Assembly (NCBI GenBank): GCA_017528315.1
Contig: JAFXOW010000031.1
Location: 1 to 57,296, forward strand
Source: Bacilli bacterium
GTDB lineage: Bacteria > Bacillota_I > Bacilli_A > RF39 > UBA660
DNA: 57,296 nt
Direction of reading: 5' to 3'
Under the pieces are notes generated by a model that was not told where the DNA came from, did not search any database, and was given only the letters and a program-made list of their open reading frames with translations. This document shows positions 16,275 through 28,373 of the stretch, piece after piece (the stretch's first letter is position 1; every line of letters starts with the position of its first letter). The position numbers and the translations under genes are program-made.

Positions 16275-17636
16275 TTATATATTAGTAATTAATTTTTTTA
16301 CTTTATCATTCTGTATCTTTTTAAATTCAATATTTTTAATCATATCTAATACTATTTCGACATTTAAATCTTCTCTTAATGATGTTAAATAACTACATTC
16401 TATAATATTTTCTTGGGTAAATAAATTTATCCAAATAACAATCGTTTTTAAATGCATAGCAAAGTAACTATGTTCTAACTCTTCTATATCAATTGAATCA
16501 ATATTTTCATAAGTTTCCATTAAGTATAACAATGCTAAATTTCTTAATACTTCTCTTTGATTTTTATAAGAATATCTATCTTTAATTTTTAAAAATAATT
16601 CATTTATCTTATCTAGTTTTTTAATATCTAAATCTGTTTTACTATCCTCATGATTTAGTAAATTATCAAAATATTCTTTCTTTAAATTATTTAATGTTTC
16701 TAATATATCTTCTACTTCTCTTTTTTTAAATATTAAATAAAATTCTAATTCTCCTGCAAATAAGGAAAGGGTTGCCAAATTAAAATTTCCATCTAGTAAA
16801 CTTTCATATTTCTTCATATACTCTAAATATAAGTCTTGATTAATATTTTTAAGTTTCATTAAAGAGTAATCTATATCTTCCATTAATGATGTTTCATTAC
16901 TCTGTTTTTCTTTTGCAACTTTTATTTTTTCTTTTTTCTCTTCAAGACTAAAATTTTCTTTGAAAACATTCTTATTAGCAAGAGTAATAATATGCTTTTT
17001 AAAATCATCTAAATTTATGCTATTTCTTCTAAATGATCTCTTTTGACTAAATTTTCTCTCGTAAGCTTCTAAATCATTTTGATCTGCAACTTGATGGTTT
17101 ACTATTATTTCAGTTGTTTTGAGTAAGCTTGATACTTCTATAAAACATTCTATGGTTAAAAAATAATTATGCCAATCATGTCCTTTATCTTTTTCTACTC
17201 TTAACTTAAAATCAAATGCCTGACACTTATTATTATAAATTGGAAATAATGCTTTCGTATAAATTTCTCTTCCAAATAAATTGCCTTCCCTATCTTTAAC
17301 TAATTCATAAATTATAAAAGTTGAACCACCATTTGAAAGGTTTGTATTATTAATAATATCTATTTGTTCATTTATAAATGGTTCGAAATTCTTTTCAAAA
17401 TATTTACAAATTTTTTTATTTTCATCTGGAGTTATTCCCCTCTTAATATTATTAAGAATATCTCTTTTCAACATTTTTCTTATGTCATCTGGTATATCAG
17501 CTAAAATATCATAATCAAGTCCAATATCATTTAAATCATTAACTTTGTTTGCCCATATATCTTCACCTATTTTTGTTTTATATTTATGACTTTTAATATA
17601 GGTATCTGAAACAATAAAACCTTTATAATAAATCAT
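16275..17636 (-). CDS. Unknown 453-aa protein downstream of rpoC
   Basis: Soluble and mostly charged. An N-terminal half of mixed alpha/beta character (about 1-190, with GGSTFIIYELVKDREGN and FKLRVEKDKGHDWHNYFLTIECF) precedes a long Lys/Glu-rich helical half with coiled-coil tendency (about 215-360). No TM, signal peptide or known motif is evident. The ATG follows GAAGGTGAT. It is codirectional with and 56 bp after rpoC, so it may be cotranscribed. I cannot assign a function. Confidence 0.65.
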   Translation of the reverse strand: MIYYKGFIVSDTYIKSHKYKTKIGEDIWANKVNDLNDIGLDYDILADIPDDIRKMLKRDILNNIKRGITPDENKKICKYFEKNFEPFINEQIDIINNTNLSNGGSTFIIYELVKDREGNLFGREIYTKALFPIYNNKCQAFDFKLRVEKDKGHDWHNYFLTIECFIEVSSLLKTTEIIVNHQVADQNDLEAYERKFSQKRSFRRNSINLDDFKKHIITLANKNVFKENFSLEEKKEKIKVAKEKQSNETSLMEDIDYSLMKLKNINQDLYLEYMKKYESLLDGNFNLATLSLFAGELEFYLIFKKREVEDILETLNNLKKEYFDNLLNHEDSKTDLDIKKLDKINELFLKIKDRYSYKNQREVLRNLALLYLMETYENIDSIDIEELEHSYFAMHLKTIVIWINLFTQENIIECSYLTSLREDLNVEIVLDMIKNIEFKKIQNDKVKKLITNI

Positions 17637-17692
17637 AGTATCACCTTCGAGTTTTATATTTTATCATAAAGTAAAGAAAAAGAAAACTATTT

Positions 17693-20600
17693 CTAGTTTT
17701 CTTCAATAAACTCATTTTCAAGTACTTCAATTGGTTCACTATCAGAGAAAGCTGTTTCTAGATCAAAGTCTACATTTTGATAGGCTTTAATACCAGTTCC
17801 TGCTGGAATTAATTTACCAATAATAACATTTTCTTTTAATCCTTCTAAGTGATCCACTTTTCCACGAATTGCAGCATCGGTTAAGATACGAGTCGTTTCT
17901 TGAAATGATGCAGCACTTAAGAATGAATCTGTTTCAAGAGATGACTTAGTTATACCAAATAATACTGGTACAGCTGTTGCAGGATGTTTTCCTTCAAGAA
18001 TTGTTTTCTTATTTCCTTCTGTAAATTCATAGAAATTTACAAGTGAACCTGGAAGTAAGAAAGTATCTCCTGAATCAACAATTCTCATTTTAGATATCAT
18101 TCGACTTGCTATTACTTCAACGTGTTTATCACTTATTTCAACACCTTGACTACGATAAGCATTTTGTACTTCTTTTAAGATATATTCTTGAGTAGTTAAT
18201 GGGTCAGTTACTTGAAGTAATTCTTTAGGACTAATTGCACCTTCTGTTAATTTATCACCAGGAGATACTGTATCTCCTTTTTCTACTCTAAGTTTTGCAC
18301 CATAGTTAGTAACATGATCTTTTGTTTCAAGACTATTTTTAATACTAATCTTAAATTTACCATGATCTTCGGTAATTTTAGATACTTTACCTGCAATTTC
18401 AGCAATAGTTGCTTTTCCCTTAGGATTTCTAGCTTCAAATAATTCTTGAACACGAGGAAGACCTTGAGTAATATCTTCTTCCCCAGCAACACCACCTGTA
18501 TGAAATGTTCTCATAGTAAGCTGTGTTCCTGGTTCTCCAATTGATTGAGCAGCCATAACTCCAATTGCTTCTCCTACTTCAACAATATTTCCAGTTGCAA
18601 GATTTCTACCATAACATTTGCAACATACACCATGACGAGTAGAACATGTTAATATTGAACGAATTTCAACTTCTTCTATACCAGCTGATATAATTTTTTC
18701 AGCTTTTGATTCGGTTATAAGTTCATTTCTTTCTACAATAACCTCTTTGGTCTCTGGATGAACAATTTTCTTATTTGAAAAACGTCCTACTATACGATCA
18801 TATAATTTTTCAATAACACTTCCATTTTTATCGTTTATGAAAGCACGAACAACAACACCTTGGTCAGTTCCACAATCTTCTTCTTTAACAATAATATCTT
18901 GAGATACATCAACAAGACGTCTTGTTAAGTAACCAGAGTCGGCTGTTTTTAAAGCCGTATCAGCTGATCCCTTACGAGCACCGTGAGTTGATAAGAAGAA
19001 TTCAGATACAGATAATCCTTCAATAAAGTTTGAAGTAACTGGGATTTCAACCGGTTCACCATTTGGTTTAGCCATTAATCCACGCATACCAGCAAGTTGA
19101 GTAAAGTTAGAAATATTACCACGTGCTTTGGAATTCATCATCATGAAAATTGGATTATCAACTTCTGTTTTTGCATATTCTTCAAGTTCTTTTTGAACTT
19201 CATTTTTAGCATTGTTCCAAACTTCTATTACTTTATTAAATCTTTCTTCATCAGTAATTAAACCACGAGTATATTGTTTATTGATTGTATTAACAATCTT
19301 TTCTGCTTCTTCAATTATTTTTTGTTTATTTTTACTTGTTGTAACATCACTTGCTGAAACCGTAATACCTGCTATTGTTGAATACTTAAATCCTAAGTCT
19401 TTTAGTCTATCAAGCATGATACTTGTTTCAGTTGTTTTATAACGTTTAAATGTTTGAGCAATTATACTTTCAAGAGTCCCTTTTGCAAATGGTTTAACAA
19501 GAGGCATTTCAGATATTGCTTTTTTGATATCCGTTCCACGATCTAAGAAATACTTATTAGGAGTAATCTTTTGAATGTTTTCATCTGTTGGTTCATTTAT
19601 ATAAGCAAATGAATCTGGTAAGATTTCATTAAATATTAATTTTCCTGGAGTAGTAACTAAATATTTACCCTTTTGACTTTCAGTAAATAATTTATATTTA
19701 AATGAATTAACTGGTACAACTATTCTTGTATGAAGTGTAATTTCACGTCTTTCGTATGCCATGATAGCTTCATTAGAATTTTTAAATACCCTTCCTTCTC
19801 CTTCAAGACCTGCTTTTTCCATAGTTAAATAGTAGTTACCAAGTACCATATCTTGTGATGGAGTAACAATTGGACTTCCATCCTTTGGATGTAAGATATT
19901 GTTAGCACCAAGCATTAAAAGTCTTGCCTCAGCAATTGCTTCTTCTGATAAAGGTACATGGACAGCCATCTGGTCTCCATCAAAGTCAGCATTAAAAGCC
20001 GTACAAACAAGTGGGTGAAGTCTAATAGCTTTACCACCTATTAATTTAGGTTCAAATGCTTGAATACCAAGTCTATGTAGAGTTGGTGCACGGTTTAACA
20101 TTACTGGATGTTCTTTAATTACATCTTCAACGATATCCCATACAATCGGATCTTTATTTTCAATTAAACGTTTAGCAGCTTTAATATTAGATGCTAAATT
20201 TCTAGTAACTAAACCATTAATAACATGAGGTTTAAATAATTCTAAAGCCATATCTTTAGGAATTCCACATTGATACATCTTAAGATCTGGTCCAACAACG
20301 ATAACAGATCGCCCTGAATAGTCAACACGTTTACCAAGCAAGTTTTGACGGAATCTTCCTTGTTTTCCTTTTAACATACTAGATAAAGATTTTAAAGGTC
20401 GATTTCCAGCTCCCGTTACACTTCTTCCACGTCTTCCATTATCAAATAAAGAGTCAACTGCTTCTTGAAGCATACGTTTTTCATTTTGAATAATAATTCC
20501 TGGAGCATTTAAATCTATTAATTTTTTTAAACGATTATTACGATTTATTACACGACGATATAAATCATTTAAATCACTAGTAGCAAAACGTCCACCATCA

Positions 20601-21331
20601 AGTTGAATCATTGGTCTTAAATCTGGTGGAATAACTGGAATACAATCCATAATCATCCATTCAGGACGATTCTCAGATTGATAGAAAGCATTTAAAACAT
20701 CAACTCTTTTTAAAAGTCTAATCTTCTTTTGTCCTTGAGCCGTTTCTAGTTCTTCTTTAATATCTTTAATTTCCTTCTCAAGATCAACTTGTTTTAAAAG
20801 TTCTTTGATAGCCTCAGCTCCCATACCAACTTTAAAACCATCACCATATTTTTCATAATAAGCACGATATTCTTTTTCAGATAAAGTTTGCTTATTTTCA
20901 AGAGGAGTAATTCCTTTATCAATTACAACATAGCTAACAAAATATAAAACTTCTTCTAAATCACGAGGAGACATATCAAGAACTAATCCCATACGACTTG
21001 GTACACCTTTAAAGTACCAAATATGGCTTACTGGACTTGCAAGTTCAATGTGTCCCATTCTTTCACGTCTTACTTTTGCACGAGTAACTTCAACACCACA
21101 TCTATCACAGACAATGTTTTTATATCTTACACGTTTATATTTTCCACAAGCACATTCAAAATCCTTAGTAGGTCCAAAGATTTTTTCACAGTAAAGTCCA
21201 TCACGTTCTGGACGAAGAGTACGATAGTTAATAGTTTCTGGTTTTTTAACTTCTCCATAACTCCATGAACGAATCATTTCAGGGGATGCAATACCTATTT
21301 TTAAGGCTTCAAATTTATTTACATCTATCAT
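17693..21331 (-). CDS. rpoC: DNA-directed RNA polymerase subunit beta'
   Basis: 1212 aa. The N-terminal zinc finger is [20 protein letters not shown] (about residues 60-79). The catalytic triad loop [12 protein letters not shown] holds the Mg2+-binding aspartates. The second zinc site ([13 protein letters not shown]) and the trigger-loop region ([18 protein letters not shown]) are present. The start overlaps the rpoB stop by 1 nt, and the GGAGG ribosome binding site lies inside the last rpoB codons, so the two subunits are translationally coupled. Confidence 0.98.
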   Translation of the reverse strand: MIDVNKFEALKIGIASPEMIRSWSYGEVKKPETINYRTLRPERDGLYCEKIFGPTKDFECACGKYKRVRYKNIVCDRCGVEVTRAKVRRERMGHIELASPVSHIWYFKGVPSRMGLVLDMSPRDLEEVLYFVSYVVIDKGITPLENKQTLSEKEYRAYYEKYGDGFKVGMGAEAIKELLKQVDLEKEIKDIKEELETAQGQKKIRLLKRVDVLNAFYQSENRPEWMIMDCIPVIPPDLRPMIQLDGGRFATSDLNDLYRRVINRNNRLKKLIDLNAPGIIIQNEKRMLQEAVDSLFDNGRRGRSVTGAGNRPLKSLSSMLKGKQGRFRQNLLGKRVDYSGRSVIVVGPDLKMYQCGIPKDMALELFKPHVINGLVTRNLASNIKAAKRLIENKDPIVWDIVEDVIKEHPVMLNRAPTLHRLGIQAFEPKLIGGKAIRLHPLVCTAFNADFDGDQMAVHVPLSEEAIAEARLLMLGANNILHPKDGSPIVTPSQDMVLGNYYLTMEKAGLEGEGRVFKNSNEAIMAYERREITLHTRIVVPVNSFKYKLFTESQKGKYLVTTPGKLIFNEILPDSFAYINEPTDENIQKITPNKYFLDRGTDIKKAISEMPLVKPFAKGTLESIIAQTFKRYKTTETSIMLDRLKDLGFKYSTIAGITVSASDVTTSKNKQKIIEEAEKIVNTINKQYTRGLITDEERFNKVIEVWNNAKNEVQKELEEYAKTEVDNPIFMMMNSKARGNISNFTQLAGMRGLMAKPNGEPVEIPVTSNFIEGLSVSEFFLSTHGARKGSADTALKTADSGYLTRRLVDVSQDIIVKEEDCGTDQGVVVRAFINDKNGSVIEKLYDRIVGRFSNKKIVHPETKEVIVERNELITESKAEKIISAGIEEVEIRSILTCSTRHGVCCKCYGRNLATGNIVEVGEAIGVMAAQSIGEPGTQLTMRTFHTGGVAGEEDITQGLPRVQELFEARNPKGKATIAEIAGKVSKITEDHGKFKISIKNSLETKDHVTNYGAKLRVEKGDTVSPGDKLTEGAISPKELLQVTDPLTTQEYILKEVQNAYRSQGVEISDKHVEVIASRMISKMRIVDSGDTFLLPGSLVNFYEFTEGNKKTILEGKHPATAVPVLFGITKSSLETDSFLSAASFQETTRILTDAAIRGKVDHLEGLKENVIIGKLIPAGTGIKAYQNVDFDLETAFSDSEPIEVLENEFIEEN

Positions 21332-24300
21332 TATAATTCCCCTCCTTCATCAAATTCACTATCGTCTAAATTATCAAGTTCATTATCATCAAAATCATCT
21401 TCTTCATCAAATTCTGATTCAGAATCTTCTTCATCATCACTTTCAAAATCTTCGCTCATATCAGGTTCAAAACTTTGAGGTAATTCGATTTCATCTATAT
21501 CAAGTTTAATGTCTTCTTTATATTCTTCTTCCTCAATTTCCTTTAAATCAAGCGTTCTATTTTCATCATCTATAATCTTTAAGTCAAGTCCTAATGCTTG
21601 GAACTCCTTCATTAATACTCTAAATGATTCAGGAACTCCTGCTTGATTAATATCTTGTCCTTTTACAATAGCTTCATATACCTTAACACGTCCTAAGATA
21701 TCATCTGATTTAACGGTCATAATTTCTTGAAGAGTATGAGCAGCACCATAAGCATAAAGAGCCCAAACTTCCATTTCTCCAAATCTTTGTCCACCAAATT
21801 GAGCTTTTCCTCCAAGTGGTTGTTGAGTAACTAATGAATAAGGTCCTGTTGAACGAGCATGAAGTTTATCGTCAACCATGTGGTGAAGTTTAATCATATA
21901 CATTACACCAACTGCAACCCTATTTTCAAAAGGTTCACCAGTACGTCCATTATAAAGAACTGTCTTGCCATCAGGATCCATTCCTGCTTCTTTCATCATT
22001 TCAGCTACTTCTTCGCTAGTTGCACCATCAAATACTGGAGTTGCTATATGAACATTTAAAGTTTTTGCAGCATATCCTAAATGAAGTTCTAGGATTTGTC
22101 CAATATTCATACGACTTGGAACACCCATTGGGTTAAGCATGATATCAACTGGTCTTCCATCTGGTAAATATGGCATATCTTCTTGAGGTAAGATAAGGGA
22201 AATAACACCTTTATTACCATGACGACCTGACATTTTATCTCCAACTTGAATTTTACGTTTTTGAATTATATAAATTCTGATTACCTTAGAAACACCTGCA
22301 GGTAACTCATCATTTTCTTTTCTTGAATAAATTTTAACATCATGAACTATTCCATCTCCACCATGTGGTACACGAAGGGATGTATCTCTTACTTCACGAG
22401 TTTTTTCTCCAAATATTGCATGAAGTAATTTTTCTTCACTTGTTAGTTCAGCCATTCCTTTTGGTGTAACTTTACCAACTAAAATATCTCCTTCTTTTAC
22501 TTCAGTTCCAATCATAACAATTCCGTTTTCATCTAAGTTTTTCTTAGCATCTTCAGAAATATTTGGAATATCACGAGTTATTTCTTCTGGTCCAAGTTTT
22601 GTATCCCTACATTGCATTTGATAATCTTCCATATGAAGAGATGTATATACGTCATCCTTTACTAAATTTTCATTTAAGATAACAGCATCCTCATAATTAT
22701 ATCCATTGTATGTCATGAAAGCAACAACAACGTTTTTACCAAGAGCAAGTTCTCCCTTATCAGTACTTGGTCCATCAGCTATTACTTGTCCACGTTTAAC
22801 CGTATCACCATGTCGAACAATTGGTCTATGATGTTGACAAGTACCAGCATTTGATAATTCAAAGTTTGCAAGATGATATACATCTTGTCCAGTTGCATTT
22901 TTAACAACAATTTTCTTTGAATCAACATAATCAACTACACCATCAGCTTTTGATACAATTACAGCCCCAGAATCTTTAGCAGCAATTGACTCAACACCGG
23001 TTCCAATAAATGGAGCTTCGCTTTTTAAAAGAGGAACTGATTGACGTTGCATGTTAGCACCCATCAAAGCACGAGTTGCATCATCGTGTTCCAAAAATGG
23101 AATACAACTAGTTGTAACAGCTACAACTTGTTGAGGTGATACATCTACATAATCTACATTATCAGCTGATGCTAATATATTTTCACCCCTATAACGAGCA
23201 GTAACTTGATCATCAACTATTCTATCATTTTTATCAGTTGCAATAGTTGCTTGAGAAATAATATAATCTTCTTCTTCATCAGCAGTTAAATAATCTACTT
23301 GATCAGTTAATTTTCGGTCAGTAACTTTTCTATATGGAGTCATAATGAAACCATATTCATCAACTTTAGCATAACTTGCTAAAGATGTAATAAGTCCAAT
23401 ATTTTGTCCTTCAGGTGATTCAATAGGACATATTCTACCATAGTGTGATGCATTAACGTCACGGACTTCTACACCAGCTCTATCTCTTGATAATCCACCT
23501 GGTCCTAAAGCACTTAAACGTCTTTTATTAGTAAGTTCCGCAAGTGGATTAGTTTGATCCATAAATTGAGATAATTGGCTACTTCCAAAAAACTCTTTCA
23601 TAGCAGCAGTTACCGGTCTTATATTAATTAAAGTTTTAGGAGTTACTTCTTCCATTTCTTGAGTTGTCATACGTTCACGAATAACTCTTTCCATACGAGC
23701 AACACCTATTCTAAATTGATTTTGTAAAAGTTCTCCAACTTGACGAATACGACGATTTCCTAAATGATCTATTTCATCATAATTACCAATACCATGTAAT
23801 AAATTTAAGTAATATGAAACACTAGCATATACATCTGATATAGTTAATCTCTTAACATCTATATGATGATCATTTCCAATTATAGTCAATTTAGTTTTTT
23901 TATCATTTGGATTATAAACTTTAATTGTTTGAACTTTATTGTAGGTATCCAAATCTTCATTTATCTTAACTTCTACTAAATTATAATCATCCTCAAATAT
24001 TTTCTTAATATCATCTAGCTTATCTTTAGTAATTACAGTATCCTTAGCAAATTTAACTTCACCATCAATAGTAATATCTTCGGCTAAAGTTTGACCTAAT
24101 AATCTATCTACTACATTTAATTTACGATTAAATTTATAACGACCAACACGAGCTAAATCATATCTAAATTCATCAAAGAATCTAGTAATAAGCTGGTTTT
24201 TTGAACTATCTAAAGTTGCAGGCTCACCCGGTCTTAGTTTCTCATATATTTCTATTAAAGCTTCATCAGTATTTCTGGTAGAATCTTTAGCTATAGTATT

Positions 24301-24954
24301 TTCAATATATGGGTCTTTACCAAATACTTTATAGATATCTTCATCACTTGAAAGTCCAAAAGCACGAAGAAGTGTTGTTAAAGGAACCTTTCTTGTTCTA
24401 TCAATTCTTACATATAGAACATCTCTAGCATCAATTTCAAATTCTAACCATGTACCACGAGTAGGTATAATTTGAGATGTAATGACACTACGACCATTTT
24501 TATCTATTTCACGATTAAAATAAACACTAGGACTTCTTACTAATTGTGACACAATAACACGTTCTGCACCATTAATAATAAATGTCCCACTGTCAGTCAT
24601 AATAGGCATATCACCTAAAAATATTTCTTGTTCCTTTACTTCCCCTGTTTCATGATTAAAAAGACGCACATCTACTTTTAAAGGAGCTGAAAAAGTAGTC
24701 TCACGATCACGACATTCACGAATTGAAAATCTTGGTTCATCAAAATGATAATCACCAAATTCAAGTGATAAAGTACCCGAAAAATTTTCAACCGGAAATA
24801 AATCTTCAAATACTTCCTTAATACCAGTTTCTGTAAACCACTGATAACTCTTTTTTTGAATTTCTAATAAATCTTTTAATTCATATGTTCTCTTGATTTT
24901 TGAAAAAGTTCTTCTTTCGCGATAATCGCCACATTTGATAAGCTTATAAGCCAT
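21331..24954 (-). CDS. rpoB: DNA-directed RNA polymerase subunit beta
   Basis: 1207 aa. The rifampicin-pocket region [18 protein letters not shown] is followed by [12 protein letters not shown], in which the residue equivalent to E. coli His526 is Asn (codon 23527-23529). [12 protein letters not shown] and the C-terminal clamp region are normal. About 60 terminal residues form a very acidic Asp/Glu tail ([19 protein letters not shown] and onward). The frame extends to a GTG at 24975, but AGGGGTG lies 6 bases before the ATG at 24954 ([15 protein letters not shown]), which also fits the family start. Confidence 0.98.
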   Translation of the reverse strand: MAYKLIKCGDYRERRTFSKIKRTYELKDLLEIQKKSYQWFTETGIKEVFEDLFPVENFSGTLSLEFGDYHFDEPRFSIRECRDRETTFSAPLKVDVRLFNHETGEVKEQEIFLGDMPIMTDSGTFIINGAERVIVSQLVRSPSVYFNREIDKNGRSVITSQIIPTRGTWLEFEIDARDVLYVRIDRTRKVPLTTLLRAFGLSSDEDIYKVFGKDPYIENTIAKDSTRNTDEALIEIYEKLRPGEPATLDSSKNQLITRFFDEFRYDLARVGRYKFNRKLNVVDRLLGQTLAEDITIDGEVKFAKDTVITKDKLDDIKKIFEDDYNLVEVKINEDLDTYNKVQTIKVYNPNDKKTKLTIIGNDHHIDVKRLTISDVYASVSYYLNLLHGIGNYDEIDHLGNRRIRQVGELLQNQFRIGVARMERVIRERMTTQEMEEVTPKTLINIRPVTAAMKEFFGSSQLSQFMDQTNPLAELTNKRRLSALGPGGLSRDRAGVEVRDVNASHYGRICPIESPEGQNIGLITSLASYAKVDEYGFIMTPYRKVTDRKLTDQVDYLTADEEEDYIISQATIATDKNDRIVDDQVTARYRGENILASADNVDYVDVSPQQVVAVTTSCIPFLEHDDATRALMGANMQRQSVPLLKSEAPFIGTGVESIAAKDSGAVIVSKADGVVDYVDSKKIVVKNATGQDVYHLANFELSNAGTCQHHRPIVRHGDTVKRGQVIADGPSTDKGELALGKNVVVAFMTYNGYNYEDAVILNENLVKDDVYTSLHMEDYQMQCRDTKLGPEEITRDIPNISEDAKKNLDENGIVMIGTEVKEGDILVGKVTPKGMAELTSEEKLLHAIFGEKTREVRDTSLRVPHGGDGIVHDVKIYSRKENDELPAGVSKVIRIYIIQKRKIQVGDKMSGRHGNKGVISLILPQEDMPYLPDGRPVDIMLNPMGVPSRMNIGQILELHLGYAAKTLNVHIATPVFDGATSEEVAEMMKEAGMDPDGKTVLYNGRTGEPFENRVAVGVMYMIKLHHMVDDKLHARSTGPYSLVTQQPLGGKAQFGGQRFGEMEVWALYAYGAAHTLQEIMTVKSDDILGRVKVYEAIVKGQDINQAGVPESFRVLMKEFQALGLDLKIIDDENRTLDLKEIEEEEYKEDIKLDIDEIELPQSFEPDMSEDFESDDEEDSESEFDEEDDFDDNELDNLDDSEFDEGGEL

Positions 24955-25023
24955 TAAATTCACCCCTATACACACTAATTTTCTCTATAACATATTAAAT
25001 TTCTAATACGCCGCCAATTTATA

Positions 25024-25052
25024 TTAATAACACAATTTTTAAAAGTAGTCAA
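25024..25052 (-). promoter_or_regulatory. Candidate rpoBC promoter
   Basis: Minus-strand TTGACT (25052-25047), a 17-bp spacer and TATTAA (25029-25024), inside the gap between the methyltransferase gene and rpoB. The -10 is imperfect. Confidence 0.5.
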
Positions 25053-25080
25053 TATAATTTTTATATTTTCTAAACTTTTT

Positions 25081-25668
25081 TTAAACTTTTAAGGAAATTA
25101 TGCAAAAACCCTTCTTTTTTTCTAATATTTCAACCATATATATACTTGAAAAATCTCTAATAAATGTTTTAGAACCCTGTTCTTTTCTAATAACTAAATA
25201 TACTTTACCTTTTCTATTTAAATAATATTTACAATCTTTAATTAAACTATATAATTTTTCTTTTCCTACTCTAATTGGAGGATTCGTAATTATATAATCA
25301 TATTGTTTATTTATATTACTAAATCCATCACTTTCCAAACAATCAATATCTAAACATTCATTATCTTTAATATTCATTTTGGCTAAATGAATTGCTCGTT
25401 TATTTATATCAATCATTGTTACCGAACAATTTAAAATTTTATTTATAATAATTCCAATTGCACCGTAACCACATCCTAAATCCAAAACTTCTCCTTCAAT
25501 ATTTTCTTTAATTACGGTTTCTATTAATAATTTTGTTCCAAAATCAAGTTCTCCTTTAGAAAATACACCATTATCTGTTTTAAATTTAAAATTATTATCT
25601 AATATTTTAATTTTAATTTCTTTTATTTCACTTTTTAAATTATCATCGTTTACAAAATAATGTCCCAT
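25081..25668 (-). CDS. Class I SAM-dependent methyltransferase, RsmC/YbxB-like
   Basis: 195 aa. Motif I is VLDLGCGYGAIGI, the acidic loop after strand 2 is MIDINKRAIHLAKMN, and the catalytic NPPIR motif is typical of N6-adenine or N2-guanine methyltransferases (MTS domain). A short beta N-terminus (HYFVNDD...) matches YbxB, which lies directly upstream of rpoB in Bacillus. The probable target is 16S rRNA guanine by family analogy. An AAGGAG ribosome binding site precedes the ATG. Confidence 0.87.
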   Translation of the reverse strand: MGHYFVNDDNLKSEIKEIKIKILDNNFKFKTDNGVFSKGELDFGTKLLIETVIKENIEGEVLDLGCGYGAIGIIINKILNCSVTMIDINKRAIHLAKMNIKDNECLDIDCLESDGFSNINKQYDYIITNPPIRVGKEKLYSLIKDCKYYLNRKGKVYLVIRKEQGSKTFIRDFSSIYMVEILEKKKGFCIISLKV

Positions 25669-25742
25669 TTCTACTCCTTAAAAATAGAAAAGAAGCAACC
25701 ATCTTTTTTTTAAAAATATAGTCACTCCTTTCTTGTTACGTT

Positions 25743-25771
25743 ATTTTACAACAAAAGTTTTAAATTTTCAA
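25743..25771 (-). promoter_or_regulatory. Promoter of the RsmC-like gene
   Basis: Minus-strand TTGAAA (25771-25766), a 17-bp spacer and TAAAAT (25748-25743). The roughly 70-nt leader contains an extra AAAGGAG (about 25726-25732) with no convincing reading frame after it. Confidence 0.6.
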
Positions 25772-25777
25772 GCAATT

Positions 25778-26080
25778 TTAAATAAAATCTATTAATTCTA
25801 TATTATTTACATCAAAATTAAGTGATTTAACTACTGTATCAAGTTCATATTCATCAAATGATGTTTGAATTTCCTTCTTGGTTTTAAAAAAGAAACTTAC
25901 TTGATTTATAAAAATATCTTTAACAGCATTCTTTTCAATACCAATTTCTAACAAATATCTAACTATTTCTGTAATATTTTTAGAATTTAAACTTAAATTA
26001 TCTATTATATAAGGATAGTTAGCATCTAATATAGCTTTTATATCTTCATCGGTAAAGAACAAATCTTTAAGATAATCCAT
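25778..26080 (-). CDS. Unknown 100-aa protein, last gene of a three-gene operon
   Basis: A small, acidic, probably all-helical protein with a pattern of hydrophobic heptads (NITEIVRYLLEIGIEKNAVKD). No TM and no known motif. The start lies 1 nt after the stop of the 763-aa gene, with AGGAGG upstream inside that gene, so it is coupled to it. Its stop is followed closely by the RsmC-like promoter. Confidence 0.7.
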   Translation of the reverse strand: MDYLKDLFFTDEDIKAILDANYPYIIDNLSLNSKNITEIVRYLLEIGIEKNAVKDIFINQVSFFFKTKKEIQTSFDEYELDTVVKSLNFDVNNIELIDFI

Positions 26081-26081
26081 T

Positions 26082-28373
26082 TTACATACCTCCTAAAGTG
26101 TTTTCTACAATATTTACAATTTTTTCATATTCTGTTGTCTTAATAACACTATTATATGTTAAAGCAACAATTAATGCTTCTTTCATAGATAGCTTACTTT
26201 TTAATAAATTATAAATTCTTATAGCTTTAATTCGTGATATTAAAACACCATCAATATTATATTTTAATTCATCTACTTTATAACTTGCATCTAATTTATT
26301 AATATTAGCATCCATTGTCATATCAATATTTTTTATATTTCCAATAATATCTTTTAACTCATTTTTATTGATAAATGTATATTTTCCATTAAAGTATGTA
26401 TTTAAATAATCATCTGAAAGTTTAATAACATCTACTTTAGGATTAGATATTTCACTAGATAAAATTCCTGGTTTATTACTATATATCTTTCCTCCCTTTT
26501 CCGTTGTATATCTTAAATTTAATAAAGTATCTCTTGATATACTATTTAATTTATAAGGATTTTTCTTAATATAGGAAATTCCATCAAAGTGATCTATTTT
26601 TCCTAAAAAGCCTTTTTCATAGCCCATCGCTTCTATATAATAATCTAAATTTTCTAATAAATTCTTGTTATATAATAAATATTTAACATTATCACTATTA
26701 ATTTCTAATCCATAACTCATTACTTTATAATAATTATCAACTAGCATTTCATTATTCATAATTAATAATTCACGATAATTATCAAATATATTTATAATAT
26801 TAATATCTTTTTCTTTAAAGAACTTCAAATTTTCTTTAAATGAATTTAAAGCATCATTATTTGTAAAAATAATTGGCATAGTTTCTATTGCAATTGTGTA
26901 AGTATCATTTAATTCATTTTCTTTAACAATTAAATTTTCTTTTACTAATTGAAGAACTTCTTTTAAATTATTACTATTGCTATTATTAATTACTAATTTT
27001 AAAACATTTAAATTTGTTTTAAATTCTTCTAATAAATTATTTTCACTTAAGATATTTAACATTATATCTACATCATCTAAATTAAAGTTAGTAATCTCTA
27101 AATCTGGTAAAGTATATTTATTTATTAAATCATTAATTGTAATTTTAGATACACTAGTATCCATATTTTCTGCTATAGGTTCTTGAATTGGCTGTTCAAC
27201 TTCAATATTTTGGGATTTTTCTACGGTTTCTGTTGCTGGGACTTCAAAAGATTGAACTTCTTCCATCGGTTTTTCTATTTCATCTATTTTTTCTTCATCA
27301 TGTTTAATTTCAACTTCTTTACTTTCTACAGGAATATTCGTATTTTCTTCCATCTCTTTTAATTTAGCATCTATTTTTTTTATAATATCATCAAGTTCAA
27401 TTGTATTTAATTCATGCTTTTCTTCTTGAGATTCTGCTGCTGGTACATCAAACTCTGGTAAATCATTAAATTTAGGAAGATCATAATTTAATGTAAAATT
27501 ATCTAAATCTGGAAGATCATCTGTTGCATTAATATTTGAAAATTCATTATCAACTTTTTCTTCCTTATTTTCTTCAGGCAAATTATCTAAATTAAGTTTA
27601 ATATCCTCTAAATCATTCTCTTTTTCTATTTCCTCTTTTGCTTCATCCTTATTATCTGTTGGCACATCTACATCAATTTTATCAAATGTTGGTAAATTAA
27701 ATTCATAATTTTCTTCTGAATTATTTTCTTCAATATGCTTATCTAAATCTTCTTCTTTATTATTTAAATATATTTTGGAATTATATTTTAAAATATATTC
27801 AAATATATCTGATTTTTCTTCCACTGAAACACTTGCAAAACTTAATGCATCACTTATTTCATCTATTTCTGTTAAATATAATTTATTTTCAAACTTAGAA
27901 ACGATGTCATTATATAAATCCAAATTATTAGTTAAAACAGTTAAATCTGTCTCAGGCAATCTATTTTTACTTTCTGATAAACTATTAATTGTTTCAAGCA
28001 AGTTAACTTTCTTTTCTTTCATTCCTAAAATAAATGCCATAATTGCTTTATTTTGATCTTCAGTTAACTCTAAACTAATAGATTTTCTAATTCCTTCAAT
28101 TATATAAATAATACCATCATAATTACAGGTCTTATCTTTAAATATATCTGAAACATTAGTATTAATCATTAATAATATTTTATCAAATTCATCTTTTGAT
28201 ATATTATCAAAGTTTAAAATATCATTATCTTTAAATAATCCAATTTTTTCATCAATATATTCTAAATCAGCATTATTTCTTTCTAACTCTCCATTTAAAT
28301 AATTTAAATTATCAATGTTTCTATTAATTGCATCAATTTTAATTTTTAATATTTTTAATATCTTATCTTCCAT
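26082..28373 (-). CDS. Unknown 763-aa protein: helical N-domain, acidic linker, mTERF-like helical C-domain
   Basis: Residues 1-205 are helical. Residues 150-205 resemble residues 130-190 of the upstream 432-aa protein: TEIDEISDALSFASVSVEEK here versus IEDIDEFITFLDLNELDSEK there. Residues about 208-405 are a Glu/Asp/Pro-rich linker, probably disordered. Residues about 415-763 are helical. Within them, 522-630 contain 34-37-residue units with NxxLL and G-turn spacing (DNYRELLIMNN, LLYNKNLLENL, IKKNPYKLNSISRDTLLNL) that look like mTERF-type helix repeats. The ATG at 28373 is 6 bases after AGGAGG; the frame extends to 28388. No TM or signal peptide. Function unknown. Confidence 0.7.
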   Translation of the reverse strand: MEDKILKILKIKIDAINRNIDNLNYLNGELERNNADLEYIDEKIGLFKDNDILNFDNISKDEFDKILLMINTNVSDIFKDKTCNYDGIIYIIEGIRKSISLELTEDQNKAIMAFILGMKEKKVNLLETINSLSESKNRLPETDLTVLTNNLDLYNDIVSKFENKLYLTEIDEISDALSFASVSVEEKSDIFEYILKYNSKIYLNNKEEDLDKHIEENNSEENYEFNLPTFDKIDVDVPTDNKDEAKEEIEKENDLEDIKLNLDNLPEENKEEKVDNEFSNINATDDLPDLDNFTLNYDLPKFNDLPEFDVPAAESQEEKHELNTIELDDIIKKIDAKLKEMEENTNIPVESKEVEIKHDEEKIDEIEKPMEEVQSFEVPATETVEKSQNIEVEQPIQEPIAENMDTSVSKITINDLINKYTLPDLEITNFNLDDVDIMLNILSENNLLEEFKTNLNVLKLVINNSNSNNLKEVLQLVKENLIVKENELNDTYTIAIETMPIIFTNNDALNSFKENLKFFKEKDINIINIFDNYRELLIMNNEMLVDNYYKVMSYGLEINSDNVKYLLYNKNLLENLDYYIEAMGYEKGFLGKIDHFDGISYIKKNPYKLNSISRDTLLNLRYTTEKGGKIYSNKPGILSSEISNPKVDVIKLSDDYLNTYFNGKYTFINKNELKDIIGNIKNIDMTMDANINKLDASYKVDELKYNIDGVLISRIKAIRIYNLLKSKLSMKEALIVALTYNSVIKTTEYEKIVNIVENTLGGM

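Noticed and set aside
25678-25725. A possible 15-codon leader peptide before the RsmC-like gene (GTG start, ending at the next ribosome binding site)
   Set aside because: The GTG lies inside the AAAGGAGTG sequence that would be its own ribosome binding site, and no other normal start codon follows at a proper distance.
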